This document shows, piece after piece, positions 1-11,507 of a stretch of DNA of 64,000 bases. Position 1 is the first letter of the stretch, and every line of letters starts with the position of its first letter. The DNA is from Wolfiporia cocos (taxonomy: Eukaryota > Basidiomycota > Agaricomycetes > Polyporales > Phaeolaceae): the NCBI GenBank assembly GCA_029448655.1, contig JACCLO010000003.1, positions 4,216,001 to 4,280,000 on the forward strand, given 5' to 3'. Position numbers and translations under genes: made by a program. Below the pieces are notes generated by a model. That model worked only from the letters and a program-made list of their open reading frames with translations. It was not told the DNA's origin and did no database searches.

Positions 1-495
1 GCACTACTCGTCAGACTCTTCAGAGTCAGAGTGTCAATATACAAGCTGCGGGCTTAATTGCTCAAGCCTTTGAGAACGAGTATAAGATCCTTGTAATTCA
101 ACAAGGTCGAGCTGAGGAACTCGACCGGTATTTACATCAGGTTATATACTACGATCTGTTAATCGGGGTCATAGTGTCTTTGGTACTGCTACTATTAAGT
201 CCGTCAAGCTAACGATATGGGTAATAAAGGAGAAGTGTTGCGGTTGAGCGCAACAAGGGATAAAACGTAGAACTACTGTGGTTAGACACAGAATATCAGC
301 TAGAACGCGATGCGAGCACGGAGAATGGGCATAGGGTTGTTATACATGAAACAGGGCCTACGGTTGAGTGGAGGCCCCTAGAAATAGAGCGCTGGGTACA
401 GCAGTTGAACGCTAAGTCCTCATACACAGTGAGGCGTCAAACGGAATATTCGAGTGTACCTGGTAAGATTGTAACAAGCGGGAGTCTCTGTGACT
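1..495 (+). repeat. Transposable-element fragment, inverted partner of 27400-27895
   Basis: The first ~495 bases match the reverse complement of 27400-27895 with scattered mismatches. Shared stretches include one reading GAGAACGAGTATAAGATCC and a coding segment whose frame reads HRVVIHETGPTVE followed by PLEIERW. In this copy the ORF is interrupted soon after PGKIVT. The left part looks like an LTR or leader and the right part like the start of an element-encoded protein that I do not recognise. The window edge truncates it, so the true end is unknown. Confidence 0.6.
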
Positions 496-1019
496 ACCTG
501 ATATTCAAGGACTTGATACTGAAGAGGTAGTGAAGGGATTTCCAACTTGTATGGCAAGTGTCTCAGGTGTACCTTTAGGGAATGTCAGTCTGAATGAGCT
601 TGGGCCAATAGATGTCGTCCGACTGTCAACCACCTTGCTGGCGTGGCGTTAGAGGTGTTCCGACCTGTACGGTGCACACAGCCGCTGCTTCTGTAGCATG
701 TGTGCAGGAAAGCTAGCCCAGGGCTCGGAGACGGGCCACCGCTTCCGGGCAAATCCCTCGAACCGCATCTGTAAATGCGGCGGCCGCAGTGGCGTCATTA
801 CTGATTGTGTTACGGGTCGGATACTCGTTCGTATATTCGAATCGCAAATATAGATTGTTCTTCTGCACGTAGGTATGTTACCATGTGCAAGGCAAATAGT
901 CGTTAGATGCCTTCAAGTCCTAGGCGAAGTTCCTAGGAGATCTAAGTCCGAGAAGTCAGTGTGCACTTCGAGGACTTAGTCGTTCGGTTGCTCGAGAAAA
1001 TACTGAGCGTAGTTTCCTA

Positions 1020-1260
1020 CGTTTGAGAACGAGTATAAGACTTCTTGTTTGTACAACAAGGTCAAGCTAAGGAGCTTCGACAGTAGGTACATGAGTTTAT
1101 ATACTACGTTGGGTTTCAGGGGTCAAGTCCGTCCCAGATGCTACCGCTACTATCTACGCTATAGTACCAAACGTTTGATAAGTATGGAGTGTTATATCTG
1201 AAATGATAACGAGAGATGATGATGGCGGTTGAACGCCATCTATCAGCTAGTAAATGATAA
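1020..1260 (+). repeat. Diverged second copy of the leader/LTR-like sequence
   Basis: The segment starting GTTTGAGAACGAGTATAAGA and running through an 'acaaggtcaagctaaggagc' type motif into 'tatatactacg' resembles 70-155 in the same orientation, but is clearly more diverged. It could be the second LTR or terminal region of the element that begins at position 1. No coding content was seen. Confidence 0.4.
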
Positions 1261-1977
1261 TTATGAAACGGTGACAGAGTTGGATCTGTCAATGGTGAAA
1301 CTCGCCCTATCTGCTAGTACAACCGGGGATGCACCCAGTACAAATCACGAGTAGCCAGGGGGGTCGGTTGTGCAACAAGTCCCTGTATCGTATTCACCCT
1401 ATGGTGAGTTCTGCCAGCATTCGAAAAATCAAAATAACCGTAACAGATTGACTTCAAATACTTCCCTGGACGAAGGACAACTTTGTGAGCAGAACCTCAC
1501 ACTGAACCATTCCTAGCCAAGCAGTCAACAGAAAACGAATCAAGAGGAACTGCACAGGCATACCCATTGCAAAGAAGCATTCCGACGGCTCAGTCCATTG
1601 CCATTGTGTGTGCGCAGCAACTCATCAGCTGGAAAAGTAGTATCATATTGATGCAGCTGGTCATGAAGGTCGTGAAATAATTAACCAGTCCAAATCGGAT
1701 CAGGACATATGAAATGGTGGCAACAAACGGGTCTCCGTCAGTGGGATGGCACAAATATATCAGAGACAAGAGAAAGAAAACACAAGACAGAAATTACTGA
1801 AACTACTGCTGAGAGACAGGGAGACATTACGTAGTGGTAGGCAGCTGCAGACGAAGTGAGGCCATTTTGACAGGTCTTGGGTGTTGAACAGACATGTCAA
1901 GTTTTATGCGCCATATCCATATCACTGCCGCTGCGGCGGCGCTCAGTAGCAGAAAATGCTCACCGCCGTTGACGGGT
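1261..1977. other. No recognisable gene
   Basis: I see no long reading frame, RNA gene or clear repeat here. Several short stretches with stops in all frames fit decayed transposon sequence. Confidence 0.4.
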
Positions 1978-3841
1978 TCAGCCGGGACTGCATGGTGTTG
2001 TGATGAGCGATGCTACAGCCATTGAGAGATGGCCCGTCATTGACCATGTTACCCGCGGGTTCCTTCGGATGAGAATCTGTTGCCGTGCGGAGGACATTGT
2101 TAGTTGACATCCTTTGTCAGCCACACTCGCACTGTCCACAGCCAAGAACATCTCGAAGTCTGAGTCGTCCACTGACCACGGTGAGCAATAGCGCACACGT
2201 GCACCCGGTGACACAGCGCAGCCGTCGACGTCTTCCGGCACCGCTGACAGCGCGTCACTCGGTGAGCCCTTGGAAGATGACCACAAGCGGGACCGGCCGC
2301 GCAATGTGCTCACGCATTTCCTCTTTTGCCGAGGGTGCATGGAGTCTGCGGAGAGACTCCTGGGGCTGTCACAAGACGACTCACAGGGTGAGGATACCCT
2401 AAACTGTACCCTTGGCCTAGTCGGCGCAAGGGTAGAACTACAAGGGCGTACTACGTCGTTGTAGCAGAGGCCGCCTTACTAGGGGTAACCAGGTAAGCAG
2501 TAGTGGGCTATCACGCAGGAGTACTGGCAAGGGGCTTATTCAGCCCTAGATGATTATGAATAAAGCTGGGGACCTAGCGTCCACCAGCCTAAGTATATAT
2601 ACATAAGGGTCAGGGGTAACTACACAGTAACTACCTACCCTAAATGCATGGTCAGTGCGCCCTACAGGCCTAAGGGGGACTGGGGCACGGACTGGGGAAG
2701 GGCCTGGCATCAAGCCTGGCCTATAGCAACCAAAGCTGCTAAGCCATGAGGGCCTAGCAGGGTATACTAAATATCCAGGGCCCAGGTTCTGGGACCCTGT
2801 GAACTCATGAGCCCCCTGACACTGCTGTAGAGGCCGGGCGCTAGTCATTATAGATCAGGTGCCGCTACGCGGTCACCTGCCTACGCGTTATGATCACGTG
2901 TCTACCTATGACCGTGTATCTAAAGCCCTACGCGTCCGGTAAGGGGCGTGGGGGTGGCTACTAGCCTTAAGGGCTTTAAGGAGGTGCCTTAGGACCTGTA
3001 TTCTAGGGGATTAGATAGGAAACGAAAGGTGTACTTACGTAGTCACTTTCTTGTGACAGGGGCTCGGAGGTGTGATGAGGCTGCTGCTCGCACGTGCACT
3101 ACCGTCTACCGTTTGGTGGGTGCTGCGCCTGAAAGGAGGCGAGCATGACGGGACCCAACTCAAGCTTCGCGACCGTGCTGCCGACGCCGTCCTTGACGAC
3201 GTGCATGCGCAACTCCCACTCTTCCCCCATGCACCGGAGCCACTCGCGCTTGTCGTCCCATTCCTCCTGCATGCCACTCCACCGCCCTTCGACGCTCTTC
3301 CTGCACTTGTTGATGATTTCAATGATCGACTCTCACTATCCCTCACGCGCTCTTCCACGGCGAGCTGATCCTTGTCGAGCTGATCCTCGTCCTCCTCATT
3401 GACACACTCGAGCTCGTGGGTGGCGGCGGTGCTGATGCTGCGCACATTGTCGTCATCGTCGGCGGGGTGGTACACGCGCTGGCAGTGCAGGGGCTGCTGC
3501 TGCTGCTGTGCCCGCGCAGGCATCATGGGGTAGGGCAGGAGGTTCGGGGGCTGGGGGCACGTTCACACCACGAGCAGCAGATGCCAAGTGAAGCACTCAC
3601 GAGATTGCCCCCGAGGGTGTCCTGGATCTCGCCAATCATGCCACTGAGAGAGTGAGCTCGCCGTGGAGCTTGCTGAGGATGCAGTCAAACGAGGAGCCGC
3701 TCTTGCCCGGGGGCGCACGTCCCTGCTCATGCCCATAAGGCCTTGCTGCGGCACAGAGGGGCGGCACTGCTGGCCCTGTGCACTGAGAGTGGGCTGGCCG
3801 GCGAAGCTGAACGCACCGCCAGCGCCAATGCTGCCATACAT
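1978..3841 (-). pseudogene. Relic of an unidentified coiled-coil protein gene, split by a solo LTR
   Basis: On the minus strand a start reading MYGSIGAGGAFSFAG (3841) leads through an acidic, glutamine-rich stretch. Another frame reads INKCRKSVEGRWSGMQEEWD then GEEWELRMHVVKDGV, which looks like a charged coiled coil. A likely donor follows LSGMIGEIQDTLGGNL near 3600. Frames change without clear splice sites, and the solo LTR at 2367-3058 lies inside the downstream part. I do not recognise the family. The composition (GC-rich, biased third positions) says it was once coding. The exon model is uncertain and the gene is probably dead. Confidence 0.35.
2367..3058. mobile_element. Solo LTR, 692 bp, with 5-bp target duplication
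   Basis: The element begins TGTCACAAGA and ends TTTCTTGTGACA, so the ends are inverted repeats of the TGTCACAAG type. It is flanked by GGGGC at 2362-2366 and again at 3059-3063. The inside has a TATA-like run (agtatatatacataag) and no coding capacity. This is the expected scar of LTR-LTR recombination of a Ty3/gypsy element. Confidence 0.85.
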
Positions 3842-3962
3842 GGGCAGGCCCTATGCACGCGCCGCGGCGGCGGCATCGTGTTCGGAGAGGACGTAGAACG
3901 CAGGAAGCACAACAGGCACGGCGGCTACTCAGCGCTCTACATTAACCACAAGTCTCAGTGCT

Positions 3963-5033
3963 CACCATTTGAACCTCAAATATAAGCGTCTTGCTGCAGA
4001 TGGACGCAGCTTGCGGGATGTGAGTTACATCAAACACCTTAACATAGTGCAGGGCTGGAGTACTATCCTCCATGTCCACATCAATGACAACTTTGCCAAG
4101 TTCTCTGAGGCACTCTTCATCGCTGACAGACACGCCCGTGAGGAAGTTCGGCAGCATGCGCTCACGCAGCAAACGCTGGCTGAGAAGGAGAAGGCGTAGA
4201 AGGAGGAGAACCTGCGCATGCTCATGCAGCGCACACATGAGGAGCATGCCGGCATTCCTTCACGCGTCTCCGACAACAAGCCCACTGCGGAGCGCACCGC
4301 AGCGATACAGTCCTCACTCGGTGCATATGGAAGTGGGAGTGAAAGCGAAAGCAGCTCGGGCGACGAGAGCGAGAGCGAGGACAAAGAGGCGGCGCGTCTG
4401 TGCAATCAGATGCGGCAGGAGAAGCACGAGTGCGAGATGCGTACGAGCATTATGGGGCAGGAGCAGTGCGCCAGGATGCTCGCATGCCAGCAAAACCGTG
4501 ATATCTCAGAAAAGATTGCGCTTGGCCTCACGAAGCCAACATTGTCGAAGGGGAGCATGCTCGATTCACGCTTGTTCAACCGGGGGTCGCTCTCGGGCTC
4601 GTTCGCGGACGATGAAGCGTACAATTTGTGCAATCGCCCGCTGTTCCACGGCTCAACGGCTGCTGCTGCCATCTACAAGGCTCGTGGAAACATCACCGAG
4701 GGCAACCTGGACTCATTTGGGGAGGGTATGGAGGAGGGTATTGGCAAGGCGCTGGACAACGACAGGGTCTTGGTCAAACCCAAATCAGATTTGAGGGCGC
4801 CAAGGACCAGGTGGTCAGAGAAGGACCAGTGCAACTCGAGAAGGATGCTGGCGATGTTTTTGGCCTGGACAAATTTCTAGACGAGGCTAAGAGTGGGAAG
4901 AAGCGGGGTTTGGATATGGAAGTGTATGTGTCTTTGTCACTGCAGGTCTTTTTCTGTGCTAACAATGATCTACTGCAGTGGTTCTTCTCGCAAGCAACAG
5001 CAGCTGGACAAAGCGTCAGGGCGTGATTCCTGA
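3963..5033 (+). pseudogene. SNW1/Prp45 (SKIP) spliceosomal factor, broken 3' fragment
   Basis: Segments match the C-terminal half of the SNW/SKIP family: KRLAADGRSLRD, HINDNFAKFSEALFIADR, QNRDISEKIALGL, RLFNRGSL, then REGPVQLEKDAGDVFGLDKF and DEAKSGKKRGLDMEV. A final exon ends KQQQLDKASGRDS at 5033. SNW1 is a core component of the activated spliceosome. Introns are retained (for example 4013-4050 and near 4920), so this is a DNA-level copy and not a retrocopy. Lesions are an in-frame TAG near 4197, after AEKEKA, and a frameshift near 4785 between the two last blocks. The N-terminal half, including most of the SNW domain, is absent. The functional gene must be elsewhere. Confidence 0.8.
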
Positions 5034-8000
5034 CATGCTCATTCATTTCTTGTCCTCCACGCTAGTGTATCATCTGTTATAGTACTGTATTCATCATTCA
5101 TGTACCTGAACGTTCATATGCATTGTCATTGCTGAGAGCAGAAGGAGGGTCCACAAGAAGTCCACAAGCACACCATCACCATTCGCCGACAAATTCCACA
5201 CCCTGGCCGCTCTTCAGCCATGCTTCTAACTCGTCTATGGTGCTTTGGTACGGATTTATCAGAATATCCTCCTGCTCATCTTTCTGCATGTGCGACGCCG
5301 TGATCACCATATTGTCCTCCTCCGCAGTGCTGCCTACCAACTCCCTCGACTCCGCCTGAGGCAAGACTGGGGCATCGTGATCTTTGCGTGAACCGAGTGT
5401 TGAAGATGATGTCATTGCAGAGGAATCGTCCACAATCTCGAATAGATTCGGATCGAAGTCAAAGGTGAATGGTTCATCCTCGAATGTTGATGCAGCGTTG
5501 TCTTGCTTGAGGTCCTGGTCATTCTTCTCATCTTTGTCTGAGAAGGTGGCGTAGGACAGAGGTTCATTAGGCTCTACTTTGCCATAGCCACCACGCTATT
5601 AACAGTGAAGATTAGGGTGTATTAGCAGTCGACTTCACAATCCGACCTACCTTGGTTTGCAAATAAGACGGCGAAGGCGCCTTGAACGGGCTGTTTCCGA
5701 TTTGAAGCGGTTGAGCACGCTTTGATGGTGGTGAGGGCCCAGTGGGATGATATCTTCGCTTTTGGGCAGTGTACGATGGACTGCTCCATGTGGGAATTAT
5801 AGGAGAGCTTGCACAGCTTGCAGGGGTAGCAGGTCGAAAGCTCAAAGTCTGAGTTAGCTTCTGGAGGTCATGCTCAGACAAGTTCTGGATGAGAGCATCA
5901 AAAGACGGGTCCGCATAGTATGTCTCAGAGCAGTTAGACGGCGATTGGCCTCGCTCAGCAGTTCCAAAAGAATCGGGCAAGTCTTGGGGATCAGCAATGT
6001 CGTCATCAGAGTCAATACTAACAGTGTCGTCATCAAGTTTCTTGTGCGAGGAGCCAGATTTGGTGACACAGCGAGACGTTGGCTTGGTGGGCAGTTTGCT
6101 CTTCAAATCAGCGCCCAGTTTCAGTCGTTGCCCAGATGGAAGCTTGAGTTCTCCATGACATTGGTTTGATCGTGGAGAGTCCAACTGCTTGAGGCGAGCA
6201 TCCAGTTTGTCACATGGCTTGGTCTTCGGTTTGGGCCTGATTGTCGGCTTGAGCCTTGCTACTTCGCTGTGTCGAACAAGGCTGCCTGTGCGGTCTGGCT
6301 CGGCCTCCGCGCATATGGCCTCCACGCATTTCTTAGACCTCGTGCAAGGTTTATCGAGGCCATTGTGACAGCTATGGGTGGGGTGAGACATAACAGTGAC
6401 TGAGGATGACACACGCACCATGGATGTTTGCACTTCGTCTTCTCCTTGCATTTGTGCTTGCACCTACAGTTCTATAAGCGAGCGGAAACAAAAACAACGT
6501 GATGTTATACTCGAATTTCCCGTTAGAAAGCCACTTTGGGCCGAGCTCTGCACCATAGGATGTCGTGAACATCTCTGTGTGCCACTGCGGCGCTTTAATA
6601 CACTGCCGGTGTGGAGTCGCAGCGGAGTCGCTCTTGATCGGCTTGTCAACCGCATCTGAAAACACACATCGTAGACTGTGCATCATCGAGTCTATTCAGA
6701 TGCTTACCAGAAACGTCCAGCTGGGAAATAGCCACAGCCATATCGTCATCATCGTTTGTCATATCCCAGTATCTGGGATCGTCCACAATGCCTTCCAGCA
6801 TTAGTTCCCACAAAACGGTTAGTCTCCCGAAAGATTAGATGGCATTGGGACGTAAAACCCATTTTCGTCCAAGGTCACGTGTTCATAATGGGATAATGTC
6901 GTGCATCGATACTGGGCTTGTATGTGCTCGAAACTGTGACACCGGCAAAACTCTCCTGCACCGAAGCAGTCAGAGTTGCTCAATCCTGTCATGGATGCAC
7001 TTACAGAGCTAATGTAGACTACGACAGACTGGATGGGCTTCTCAAGTTTGATAGTGAGGGTGAAAGACTTCGGTTCTATCAGCAGCTTGGTGCTGGTGAC
7101 AATATGAGCCAAATGCAGGATGAGGACTATGTGTCTTACGATACGCGACGGAACTCAACAAATCCGAGATCCGAAGTCAACGCTAACAGTGTCGTCATAT
7201 CCGTAAATCTATTCTCGACTGTCTTCGTCTTCGAACGAGACTCGGTCTCAAGTACCAAGCCACATTCGATTGACAGATCAACTTCCACCGCTTTCTTCCC
7301 TTTATGAGTGGAGATGCGTTTTTCCGTAATTTTGAGAACATATTGAGGAAATTGTCGCAACGCTACCAATACCTTGTATCCGAACGGTGGGTGTTGGTTC
7401 AGTAACTAGACGAAGGTGTAAGTCACGACATTGCGGCCAAATGCAAATGGTTCACACCACTTTAATTCTCGGGGGACTTTGCTTCCGGAGAGCCCCTATT
7501 GTCGATATACCATTCTCAGCGAGCACCTGTTGCCATTGCCTCATCAGTCCCTATAGCCGCATACAGTTCGAATGCCTCACCTTCAACCTACGTCAGCCAT
7601 GCGCATTAGTATCAATCTTGCCACAATAAGCGTATACGTACAATTTCTCACCAATGTGCTCCACTTGGTGCAGCATGACATGGCGATCTTCCCATGCCTT
7701 CACGGTCACACAACGTAACCTGTGCAGGGAAAACGGTCATCTACAGCCATAAAGTGAAAATGGAAAATCGGACACTTCGAGGCCACTTTTTAGGAGCGCA
7801 CCAGCTTTCTTGACAATCGTGACCTCGACAACAGCTAAGGATTGTTTCAAACGTGAGGTCTGTCTGAGAACACGGAGGTGCCTACCTTTGGCAATACGCG
7901 AGACGTGGCGAAATATCAAGTTTGCATCCGCGTATGGGTTATCACCACTCTTGAGTTCGGTTCCATGGAGATTGACGCCACCCAGAATCGCCTATGTCAT

Positions 8001-8970
8001 GGTATAAACTCATACTGCACAATTCAGTAGAACATCGAATCTCGCCTGGAGCGACAAGAGGACTTTATCGGCGGGCTTCTCCACTCTCTTGAGCTGAAAG
8101 TGTATGTCTTTATGACCTCACAACTTATTGAATGCCTACGAGTGGTTGTAAGTGCACAAAGCACTGGCCAATGCGCAATTTCATACCTGTTTCTCTCCTC
8201 CACGTATCTTGATATCTGAGAATCTGCAGCGACAAAATGTGTAAGATCAAGCCACGTGAAACGTGAGCAGATCGGTACTCATCAGCACTGGATAGCAACT
8301 CCAACTGCCAAGCCCTTTGGTGATGATATTGTGCAACACAAATACACTCACGATCTCCCGGGCAGATGCTCGTTCAGGTAGTTTCAAAATCAAGTCTATC
8401 TGACAGAGCTCAGTATCGTAGCGCGTGAGTCCCAAGCCAGCATACCGTTGGTTGTCGTATATAGAACTGAAGCAGTGCAGGCTGTCTTTAGCTAGAACAC
8501 AGGCAAGATGAAACGCAATTGCATGCCTTGCTCATGATGTCACCGTACTCCGTAGGAGACAGCGTGCCCACAGTATCGTCGGAGAAGCTGACCAGCTCCG
8601 TCTTCTGCAGCTCTCGGATGCTCTGCTTTACCATTTCATTAATCCTGTCTTGCCACGTCTGGTTGTCATCCTTCTCAATCGCGTAATAATTCGGATTCTT
8701 CTGGATCCTGCGGAACATAAACGAGTTTTGCAGCCATGCTTTTGCGGAGTCAAGATCGGTTATCGTGCCCAGGCCCACTTCGGAATTGATGTGCTCTGAT
8801 AGGCTCAGGTGCAGGCAACTTTCGAGAACCGTACGACCCTGCACGAGTGCATTGTACTTCGCTTCAAGCTCAGTCTCGCACAATATGACAGCAACACCTT
8901 CTTTGTCTGTGAAGGCAATTGTTGATGTGAGGAATGCCGCAAAATCAGGCTCGAATCCGACAGCACGAAC

Positions 8971-8986
8971 TGAACTGCGAACGGCC
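8971..8986 (-). other. MER3: 16-nt micro-exon of MER3 carrying helicase motif VI
   Basis: Direct joining of QMMGRA to KEGVAVILCETE leaves out motif VI. Between them, an AG acceptor ('acgaaacag') precedes 16 bases ending at a GT donor. Splicing it in gives the in-frame GRAGRSQFNKEG, which restores the conserved GRAGRxQF motif. Flanking introns would be 8903-8970 and 8987 to about 9042. The reading is by eye from phase and motif. Confidence 0.65.
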
Positions 8987-9812
8987 CTGTTTCGTGGACA
9001 AACCAAGCGTATGTGATTGACACATCAAGACCACAGAGCATGAATACACACAGCGCGTCCCATCATTTGCATTATGTCTAAGTCGGAGTACTCTTGTGTG
9101 GTGTCGTTTTGAAATATCTTGACACCCTTGATGATTACCGTATGTACAGCTAACAACGATATGGTCATAGCATCAGCGGAAATCAGTGTAACAGGGATGT
9201 GTGTAGTGCGTACGTAAATTCACACCGACCGCCAACGTCTAGTCAACGAACATGCCCATCAGTCCAGAGCTAGGAAGTATGTTTGAAGGTCCTACCGATG
9301 TAGCAAAGATGATTCGGAGCACCTTTCTGATGTACAAGTCCTCCATGACACGTCTGTCGTCCATATTCATGCCTGCATGATGAACTCCAATACCACACGT
9401 GGCTAATTCTGCAGAGTGAGGGCGTGTTCAGCATTTGTCGGCAAACAGTCTTAGGTACCCTTACTCTCGAGTTCCTGTTCTCGAAAGGTTTGATCGACCC
9501 TTGTACAATTGTCATCAAGTAATCTCTCTCTCAATAACGCTGGACCGCTACCTTGCGGGACGTGTCCAGGGCAATGCTTGTTGCTTTCCCGAAGCTTCTT
9601 CGTATTCCTTCATGACTTGCTTTGAAAATGCCAAGGCACCTGCACACTCAGAGTTTGCAACGCGATGATAAAATATTAGCCGATGCTTGGCGTATCTTTG
9701 CAGGTGGAACAGAACACTAGCATTGGCTTGTCAACTGAATGCTGCAGCAAAATATCATATAGACGATAGTCAAGCACTTTCTGATACTGGAAATCATTGT
9801 GATCTCTCTTCT

Positions 9813-10805
9813 TGTCACAAGCCAATTTCAAAGCCCAGTAGAACATCCTAGGTTGACACCCCATTCACGCCGTACGCACGCTACAGCACTCTATCCGAGC
9901 CCAGCTGGAACCCCAAGGCAACGATAGTAGTAGCCCTCCGCTATACAGAACACTACGGGCACTAGCAGGCCACCAGCAGTCCAACCCTAAACTCAGTCCA
10001 AGTCCTGGCAGCAAGCCATACGCTGCCTAGTCCCTAAACCCCGGAGTCACGAGCCGACCCCCAGAGTCCAACAAGCTACGATAGCACGACGGTACGCCTT
10101 ATACAGACCCAGGCTAAACCGCCACCGTACACTACGCTATACGCCGACTAGGGGCACGGTCTACACTCGCACGTGACCCAGAACATTAAACCTAACGCCT
10201 CGCGTCCCCACCGCACGGACACTTGCCATTACTGGCATAGACACTATACTATACCCCTTACGCACCCTGACCTACGAGTACACCAGGCAGGGATAATAAC
10301 CCAAGGCTCTGCACGACTGAGAACCCTACCAGTCGCAAGAGCGCTACACCCCGATCGCAGCCGATTACGCTCGATCAACTTACACTATACCCGGCCCGTA
10401 CTGGCCCAACCCCAATCACGGCAGACCACGCCTGATCACGGACTTAGAACCCCGCCATTACCGGCGCACCTACGATCGACGAGAACTACCGATCGAACCC
10501 GACAGATTGGCTACTCCTTAGATCCGCCCCTTATACGCTACGTCGCCATGGACATCCTCGCATACCAGCGCTCCGATGCCATTACCGGCCCGTAGCTCAT
10601 AGCCAGTTAGATACCAGTACGTAGAGGCCTCTGAGCCGACGTACACAAACATGTACAAATAGATTAGGAGTATATATGCCGGACAGTCTTGAGCGTAAAC
10701 CTCAGACTTGTCTTGGCCTTTGACGGCTAGTGGTCCCGGGACCTGGAAGGCGCCTTTGAGCGAGCCCCCTTCCCCCGGTTGAGTGCTAGTTTGTTGCTTG
10801 TGTCA
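9813..10805. mobile_element. LTR insertion (993 bp) in MER3
   Basis: The left end is TGTCACAAGCCAATTTC and the right end is TTGCTTGTGTCA, inverted repeats of the TG(T/A)CACAAGC type. The target duplication CTTCT lies at 9808-9812 and 10806-10810. Removing the element and one CTTCT joins the codons for GIPKK to RDHNDFQYQK in frame on the minus strand, which proves the boundaries. The inside is C-rich with a TATA-like segment near 10672 (gtatatatgcc) and no recognisable protein. It is either a long solo LTR or a small non-autonomous element. Confidence 0.85.
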
Positions 10806-11006
10806 CTTCTTGGGTATACCGTATACGAATTTGGACAACTTGCAAGGGCAGTAATCTTCGCCGAACTTCCACGACACCGAACAGGTGAGTGTATGACTGA
10901 GCAAGTCAGTCTGATGTGTGAGCATGTACCTGCATGACGGTCGCAGATCCATCTGGTGTCCCATCCCCTAACCAGCTGGCCACATCATCTATGTTGGGAA
11001 CAGTGG

Positions 11007-11507
11007 TGACACGGATTAACTCATCTAGTGTCATCTACAAGAGGCCCCCTAGGGCCCAGAGGCGAAGCCAGGTACCAGACTAGTATGTCAAGGTAATAGG
11101 GGAGTTGACAAGGCGGTAAGGCAAAGTTGACGTCGTGCACTCAAGCAGACTAGAGAGGAGTGTAGACCGGGGCACACGTGCCCAACATCCACATTAATGG
11201 AACTGAGGTTGTAAGACCTCAGCTCAGCATATATATACATGACCTGACCTGTACTACTTGTAAGTACCTGCCCTAAAGGCTGGGTCTGTGCGCACTAAGT
11301 ACGTGTCATGATATAGTAAGCAATCTAGAACGTTCCCGGGCCGGGGCGGTTATCTAAACACTAGCGGTACAATCTAATCTAGGGGTCACGTGACTTACTG
11401 GCTAAGTAGTCTGTGACGAGGTGGTAAACATTAGAGAGGAGGGCGTAAAGCCCGGGGTTCGAACCTGGATGGAAACAGGCCCATATGTTACAGTAAAAAC
11501 CGTGACA
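11007..11507 (-). mobile_element. Solo LTR, 501 bp, in MER3
   Basis: The ends are TGACACGG and CCGTGACA, and the target duplication AGTGG lies at 11002-11006 and 11508-11512. Removing it joins IAVSAT to VPNIDDVASWLGDG on the minus strand, exactly at helicase motif III. It contains a TATA-like run (catatatatacatgac, near 11228). The ends match the style of the intact gypsy element at 14194, which suggests an LTR in the same minus orientation. Confidence 0.85.

Noticed and set aside
9043..9070. Loss of motif VI in MER3 by deletion
   Set aside because: At first the QMMGRA block seemed to lack GRPQF; a 16-nt micro-exon at 8971-8986 restores it in phase, so a deletion is not needed.
10173..10595. 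140-codon plus-strand frame in the 993-bp insertion
   Set aside because: It lies wholly inside an LTR whose ends and target duplication are clear; C-rich sequence with few stops and no family features.
11397..11475. Possible tRNA (TGGCTAAGTAGT with GGTTCGAACC)
   Set aside because: A- and B-box-like words occur ~60 bp apart inside the solo LTR, but the stems do not pair and the segment is part of the LTR; kept only as a curiosity.
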